Origin: Streptomyces sp. A2-16
Lineage (GTDB): Bacteria > Actinomycetota > Actinomycetes > Streptomycetales > Streptomycetaceae
Length of the DNA stretch: 64,000 nucleotides
Direction: 5' to 3'
Assembly (NCBI RefSeq): GCF_018128905.1
Contig: NZ_CP063808.1
Coordinates: 6,572,001-6,636,000, forward strand
Position numbers and translations under genes: made by a program. This document shows, one piece after another, positions 59,962 to 64,000 of the stretch (its first letter is position 1; each line of letters begins with the position of its first letter). Under the pieces are notes generated by a model. It saw only the letters and a list, made by a program, of their open reading frames with translations. It searched no databases and had not been told where the DNA came from.

Positions 59962-61389
59962 CTAGACAGTTCCAGCCCCGCCGCCCAGCGAAAATGTGGT
60001 GATCACCGCGGCATGGTCGGACGGCCAGTCGTTGTCCGCCACGTCCGGCAAGGTCCGCGGGGTGCCGCAGACGTAGGTCCGCGAGTCGAGGACCCCGAGG
60101 CCCCGGTGCAGCACGAAGTCGATCCGGTCCTGCGGCTCCGGGTGGGCGTGCACCGGCGACCAGGTGTGCCCGGGGTCCCGCGCGGGGTCCGGGTGGGCCT
60201 CCCGGTAGGAGTCGCGAAAGCCCGCCTCCTCGGCCGCCCTCGTCACCGGCCACTCGGTGTCCGGCCAGTCCAGGTGGGAGGGGCAGTTGAAGTCACCGAC
60301 AAGGACGACCGGCACGGTGTCGCCGATGCGGCGCAGGGTGTCCCGCATCTGGGCGAGCCGCACCTCCTCGCGGGCGAGCGGCTCGGACTCGTACGGCCCG
60401 TAGTGCTCGGAGTCGAGGTGGGCCGTCCAGACCTCGACCTCCCGCTCCCCCACGGCGATCCGCGCGCCGGCCGCCCCGTAGAACCCGACGTCCGGGTCAC
60501 CGAGCGGGGCCGTGACCGGGAAGCGGCTGATGATGCCGAGGTTGGTCCCGGCCCGGTGGTGGTGCCAGCCCAGCGCCTCGGCGAGTTCCTCGGCGGCGCT
60601 GCCGTACGTCTCCTGGAGCCCGACCACGTCCACGTCGGTCTCGGCGATGACCTTGAGCTGCTTGGCGCGGTGGTCGTGGACCTTGGTGCCGCCGTACCAG
60701 AGGTTCCAGCTCATCACGCGGAGCCGGCGGGGCAGCAGGGCGCGCAGTGCGGACGGGGTCACGGTCTCGAGGCTGTCCTCGACGGCCCGGCCGGGTGCCG
60801 CCTCGATGGGGGCGAGGGAGGGCACGGCGAGCACCGTGCAGCCGGCCGCCTCGGCGGAGGCGACGCCGGTCGCGGTGTCCTCGACGGCCACGCAGGCGGC
60901 GGGGTCGGCACCGAGGGCACGGCAGGCGGCGAGGTAGGGGTCGGGGGCGGGCTTGGTGTGCTCGGTGTCGTCGGCGGTGACCGAGACGGCGAAGCGGTGT
61001 GCGCCGAGGACTTCGAGGACGGTGTCGGCGACGGAGCGGGGGGAGGCGGTCACCAGGGCGGTGGGAATCCGTTCCGCGGCCAGGGCGTCGAGCAGGTCGA
61101 GCGCTCCGGGGCGGGGCACCACCCCGGAGCGGACGCGGTCGGCGAACTCCCGGTGCAGGGTTTCGGCGAGGTCGGCGGCCGCGGCGCCGGTGGCCACGGC
61201 CAGCCAGGCGGCGGTGTGCTCGACCGGGCGGCCGAGCACGTCCGGCCGGTCCGCCTCGGTCAGGGCCCGTCCGGCGACCTGTTCCACCGCCTCCCACCAG
61301 AGCCGCTCGGTGTCGACGAGCGTGCCGTCCATGTCGAACAGGACGGCCGCCAACAAGGCGTCGGAATGATGACCCGCAAGGCTTTCCAC
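59962..61389 (-). CDS. HAD phosphatase fused to endonuclease/exonuclease/phosphatase domain
   Basis: The product has 475 residues from GTG 61389 (alternative GTG 61413). The first ~220 residues are a HAD-IA phosphatase: LFDMDGTLVDTERLWWEAVE (DxDGT), VTASPRS, HTKPAPDPYLAA and VEDTATGVASAEAAG. The second half is an EEP hydrolase: LRVMSWNLWYGG, VGLQETYG, VWTAHLD, VVLVGDFNCPSHLDW, and NDWPSDHAAVITTF carrying the catalytic Asn-Asp-His residues. A pairing of two phosphoesterases on one chain suggests sequential dephosphorylation of one substrate. No signal peptide is visible. The substrate is unknown. Confidence 0.88.
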   Translation of the reverse strand: MESLAGHHSDALLAAVLFDMDGTLVDTERLWWEAVEQVAGRALTEADRPDVLGRPVEHTAAWLAVATGAAAADLAETLHREFADRVRSGVVPRPGALDLLDALAAERIPTALVTASPRSVADTVLEVLGAHRFAVSVTADDTEHTKPAPDPYLAACRALGADPAACVAVEDTATGVASAEAAGCTVLAVPSLAPIEAAPGRAVEDSLETVTPSALRALLPRRLRVMSWNLWYGGTKVHDHRAKQLKVIAETDVDVVGLQETYGSAAEELAEALGWHHHRAGTNLGIISRFPVTAPLGDPDVGFYGAAGARIAVGEREVEVWTAHLDSEHYGPYESEPLAREEVRLAQMRDTLRRIGDTVPVVLVGDFNCPSHLDWPDTEWPVTRAAEEAGFRDSYREAHPDPARDPGHTWSPVHAHPEPQDRIDFVLHRGLGVLDSRTYVCGTPRTLPDVADNDWPSDHAAVITTFSLGGGAGTV

Positions 61390-61514
61390 GGAAACCTTCT
61401 CTTTCTTCTTCACCAAGTCCGGAAATGATCGGTAAAGCCCCGGCGGAAGCGTTTCCAACCCTTGTCCGGCTGCTAGGTTGACGTGCACCGACCACAACGA
61501 AACGGGGTTTTTCC

Positions 61515-61970
61515 ATGCTTTCCCGCTCCCGCCTCGCCGCTCTTTCCGCGGCGCTGCTCTCGATCGCCGCGCTGGGCGTCCTGGAGGCCCCCGAAGCCGG
61601 GGCGACGACAGTCACCTGGAAGTTCAGCGGATGTACGTTCTCCGTAGGGGTCCCGGTGCATCACTATTACGGCCGCGACGACCAGACCATCACCGTGAAC
61701 GGCTCGTGGACGTGCCCGTCCAATCACACGTTCCATATGACGTCTGAAATCAATTACGCCCACCCTGCGTTCGGACGCGACTTCTACGAGAAGAAGGACT
61801 ACGTCTTCAGTGCGAAGAAGTCGGCGAAATGGAGCATCACCCACCAGTGCAAATTCGACTACCCGAATTCGGGGGCGAGCCTGAAGACCTGGCAGACCGT
61901 CTGGCTCCGGGAGGCCGGCACGCGCTGGGAGACGCCGTCCGTCGATCTGTACTGCGGCATCTTCAAGTAG
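61515..61970 (+). CDS. Small secreted four-cysteine protein, unknown family
   Basis: The product has 151 residues from ATG 61515. A signal peptide (~1-30, SRLAALSAALLSIAALGVL then PEAGA) precedes a ~120-residue beta-rich domain with four Cys (in FSGCTFSV, GSWTCPSN, THQCKFDY and DLYCGIFK), enough for two disulfides. It is rich in aromatic residues and Lys, with a lower GC than the neighbours. No family is recognised. Its end overlaps the convergent ABC ATPase gene by 8 bases. It could be an inhibitor, toxin or binding protein, but nothing shows which. Confidence 0.7.
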   Translation: MLSRSRLAALSAALLSIAALGVLEAPEAGATTVTWKFSGCTFSVGVPVHHYYGRDDQTITVNGSWTCPSNHTFHMTSEINYAHPAFGRDFYEKKDYVFSAKKSAKWSITHQCKFDYPNSGASLKTWQTVWLREAGTRWETPSVDLYCGIFK

Positions 61971-63075
61971 TCGTCCGCTGCCGCCGGACCACCAGGACCT
62001 CCTGGTCCGGGAGTCCGACGGCCACCGGCGCGCCGACGGGCAGTTCGCCGGCGCGCCGGGTGGCCACGTCGGCCTTGACCTCCGCACCGTCCGGCAGCCG
62101 AACCGTGACGCGGGTGGTCGCGCCCAGGAAGGCGGCGGCGACCACCCGTGCCCCGGCGGCCGGATCGGGCGTGACGTCCACTCCTTCCGGCCGCAGCACC
62201 ACGTCGACGTCCGCGCCGGCGGTGACGCCCTCGCCGCTCGCGGGAAGCCGGCGCCCCAGCACCTCGACCGTGTCCGGCGCACTCATGACCCCGGGGATCC
62301 GGCTGCTCGTCCCGACGAACTCGGCGACGAACGCGGTGGCGGGGCGGGAGTAGAGCTCGGTGGGCGTGGAGCACTGCTCGACCCGGCCGGCCCGCATCAC
62401 GGCGACCCGGTCGGCCGTCGAGAGGGCCTCCTCCTGGTCGTGGGTGATGAACAGCGTGGTGATGCCGAGTTCCTGCTGGAGGCGGCGGATCTCCTCGCGC
62501 AGCGTGGTGCGCACCTTGGCGTCCAGGGCCGACAGCGGCTCGTCGAGCAGCAGGACCCGGGGGCGCAGGGCGAGCGCGCGGGCGAGCGCAACGCGTTGCT
62601 GCTGACCGCCGGAGAGCTGGTGCGGGAACCGCTCGCCCTTGTCGGCGAGTCCGACCAGTTCCAGCAACTCGGCCGCCCGCGAACGCCGTTCGGCGGTGGC
62701 GACCTTGCGCATGCGCAGTCCGAAGGCCACGTTGTCCAGGGCGTTCAGGTGCGGGAAGAGGCTGTACGACTGGAAGACCATGCCGGCGTCGCGCCGGTGG
62801 GCCGGTACGCCGGTGACGTCCGCTCCGTCGACCAGCACCGCGCCGGAGTCGGGCGCCTCGAACCCCGCGAGCATGCGCAGCGCGGTGGTCTTGCCGCAGC
62901 CGGAGGGGCCGAGCAGCGCGAGCAGTTCACCGGGCCGGACGGTCAGGTCGAGGCCGTCGAGGGCGACCGTCGCCCCGAACCTGCGGTGCAGGGCGCGGAA
63001 CTCGACAGTGGCGGCACCGTCCCGGACGGCCCTGTCGTTCTCGGGGACTTCGTTCTCGGGGACTGTGAGCGTCAT
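61963..63075 (-). CDS. ABC transporter ATPase (Fe3+/spermidine/phosphonate type)
   Basis: The product has 370 residues from ATG 63075. The ATPase domain has Walker A LLGPSGCGKTTALRML, Q-loop VFQSYSLFPHLNALDN, signature LSGGQQQRVALARALALRP, Walker B VLLLDEPLSALDAKVR and the H-loop TLFITHDQEEAL. A C-terminal TOBE domain (~265-360) follows. The set matches importers of ferric iron, polyamine or 2-aminoethylphosphonate. It overlaps its permease gene by ATGA. The binding protein is not in the window. Confidence 0.93.
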   Translation of the reverse strand: MTLTVPENEVPENDRAVRDGAATVEFRALHRRFGATVALDGLDLTVRPGELLALLGPSGCGKTTALRMLAGFEAPDSGAVLVDGADVTGVPAHRRDAGMVFQSYSLFPHLNALDNVAFGLRMRKVATAERRSRAAELLELVGLADKGERFPHQLSGGQQQRVALARALALRPRVLLLDEPLSALDAKVRTTLREEIRRLQQELGITTLFITHDQEEALSTADRVAVMRAGRVEQCSTPTELYSRPATAFVAEFVGTSSRIPGVMSAPDTVEVLGRRLPASGEGVTAGADVDVVLRPEGVDVTPDPAAGARVVAAAFLGATTRVTVRLPDGAEVKADVATRRAGELPVGAPVAVGLPDQEVLVVRRQRTTT

Positions 63076-63902
63076 GGCGTTGCCTTCCCTCGGGAGACGG
63101 TACGGGAGGAGGGGCGCCGGCCGCCGAGAGCGGCGAGGGCCAGCAGCAGTGCCCAGGTCACGAGCAGGCTGAGCACGGAGACGGCGACGGACATCTGGGC
63201 CTGCGAGCCGGAGATGTCGACGATCCACACCGCGAAGGGCTGGAAGCCCAGGAGGTGCGCGACGGTGTACTCGCCGAGCACCAGGGCGAGGGTCAGGAAG
63301 GAGGCGTTGAGCAGCGCCCCGCGCAGGTTCGGCAGGACGGCCCGCAGCAGCGCCTGGAGCGGGCCCGCGCCGCAGCTGCGGGCGGCCTCGACGAGGGTGG
63401 GCACGTCGATCGCGCGGAGCCCGGCGTCCAGGGCCCGGTACACGAAGGGCAGCGCCATCACGACGTAGGCCAGGACGAGGACGAAGGGGAAGTCCGGGTT
63501 CTGGATCGCCACGAACGTCTCGAAGAACGGCGTGCGGGAGAAATGGTCGGGACCCCACTTCAGGACCGTGACGATCCCGGCGACGAACGCGATGGGCGGC
63601 ACCACCAACGGCAGCGAGCAGACCACCTCGACGACCGGCCGCAGCCGGGGCGCGCCGAGCCGCAGGGCCACCATCGCGGGCAGCATGAGCAGCAGCACGA
63701 GGGCGATGGTCGCGGCCGCCAGTTCGAGAGCGAGCACGAGGCTGTGGACGAAGCCCGCGGTGCCGACGATCTGGCTGTAGGCGGCGAAATCGACCTGGTC
63801 GTTCACGTCGACCGAGAAGATCACGGACGCGCCCAGCGGTACCAGGAAGTAGAGACCGGCGAGGGCGAACACCGCCCACCGCCACAGGTTCAGGCGAGCC
63901 AT
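63072..63902 (-). CDS. ABC transporter permease
   Basis: The product has 276 residues from ATG 63902. Six hydrophobic helices are visible and the EAA loop VEAARSCGAGPLQALLRAVLPNLRGALL, which docks on the ATPase. It lies between the second permease gene (13-base overlap) and the ATPase gene (ATGA overlap), so the operon order is permease-permease-ATPase. Together they resemble the PotBC/FbpB-like importers. The substrate is unassigned. Confidence 0.92.
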   Translation of the reverse strand: MARLNLWRWAVFALAGLYFLVPLGASVIFSVDVNDQVDFAAYSQIVGTAGFVHSLVLALELAAATIALVLLLMLPAMVALRLGAPRLRPVVEVVCSLPLVVPPIAFVAGIVTVLKWGPDHFSRTPFFETFVAIQNPDFPFVLVLAYVVMALPFVYRALDAGLRAIDVPTLVEAARSCGAGPLQALLRAVLPNLRGALLNASFLTLALVLGEYTVAHLLGFQPFAVWIVDISGSQAQMSVAVSVLSLLVTWALLLALAALGGRRPSSRTVSRGKATP

Positions 63903-64000
63903 CGCGCGCTCCGTCGTTGCAGGGGCAGGTAGACGGCCATCACCAGGCCCGCGACCAGCACCATGTCGAGGCTGAGGGCGAGCGCCACGTTCTCCTGTCC
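63890..64000 (-). CDS. Second ABC permease of the importer, C-terminal fragment
   Basis: Only about 36 codons are inside the window: the frame runs from the right edge to a TGA at 63890-63892 and overlaps the next permease start by 13 bases. The visible end, NVALALSLDMVLVAGLVMAVYLPLQRR, is a membrane helix and basic tail like the C-terminus of ABC importer permeases. The rest lies outside. Confidence 0.75.
   Translation of the reverse strand, partial: GQENVALALSLDMVLVAGLVMAVYLPLQRRSARWLA

Overview
The window is a high-GC actinobacterial chromosome segment, almost certainly from a Streptomyces. Strong third-position GC bias, frequent GTG/TTG starts, many ATGA/GTGA stop-start overlaps, a developmental smeA-sffA pair, rbpA behind a textbook sigma-R promoter, ppm1, and chitinase promoter motifs all point there. 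From memory the gene order resembles the rbpA (SCO1421) region of S. coelicolor, so this looks like core chromosome rather than a mobile island. I saw no insertion sequence, prophage, CRISPR array, tRNA or rRNA.

Layout. 1-1.4 kb: start of a nitrate/nitrite-sensing-type histidine kinase (cut by the window edge) and a small membrane protein. 1.4-8.6 kb: a three-gene minus-strand operon encoding a kleisin/MukF-like protein, a small MukE/KITE-like protein and a giant SMC/MukB-like coiled-coil ATPase. It has the architecture of a non-canonical condensin (Mks/Wadjet-like) but no nuclease partner, and the residue after the Walker B aspartate is Asn rather than the usual Glu. 8.7-14 kb: a FadR-type regulator divergent from an operon of a transporter, a DUF1445 (D-glutamate cyclase-like) protein and 5-oxoprolinase PxpABC. 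14-17.3 kb: two coupled GT4 glycosyltransferases and a GDSL hydrolase, joined by a 17-bp tandem repeat made of chained stop/start codons. 17.5-19.6 kb: HEAT-like and ankyrin proteins. 19.8-21.6 kb: smeA-sffA sporulation pair. 21.7-26.2 kb: MocR-type regulator divergent from a YczE-like membrane protein, a GDPD and an MFS protein. 26.3-31.1 kb: rbpA, fxsA-like gene, ppm1, an amidohydrolase and an Lrp/AsnC regulator. 31-35.6 kb: small conserved proteins, a phosphotransferase, a DUF7064/7065-like protein and an acyl-CoA dehydrogenase.

35.8-42.9 kb: a secreted GH18 chitinase with its direct-repeat promoter, a TetR regulator, a secreted C39-like peptidase, a small nucleoside-kinase-like P-loop protein, a candidate short RNA and a CbxX/CfxQ AAA+ ATPase. 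43-50.6 kb: two CNNM/CBS proteins, a PH-domain protein, hisG, hisE and the riboflavin operon ribE-ribM-ribBA-ribH behind an FMN riboswitch. 50.7-53.8 kb: an orphan chitinase-type promoter followed at once by a terminator hairpin (a likely scar of a lost chitinase gene), then a ROK regulator divergent from an MFS transporter, and a thioesterase. 53.8-64 kb: a GH6 protein, a DUF5995-like protein, a flavin monooxygenase/amine oxidase plus nitrilase pair resembling the DavB-DavA lysine route, an MFS protein, a HAD-phosphatase fused to an endonuclease/exonuclease/phosphatase domain, an orphan secreted four-Cys protein, and an ABC importer running off the right edge.

The best candidates for something undescribed are the orphan condensin-like operon and its atypical Walker B, the chained stop/start repeat, and the promoter-terminator scar at 50.7 kb.
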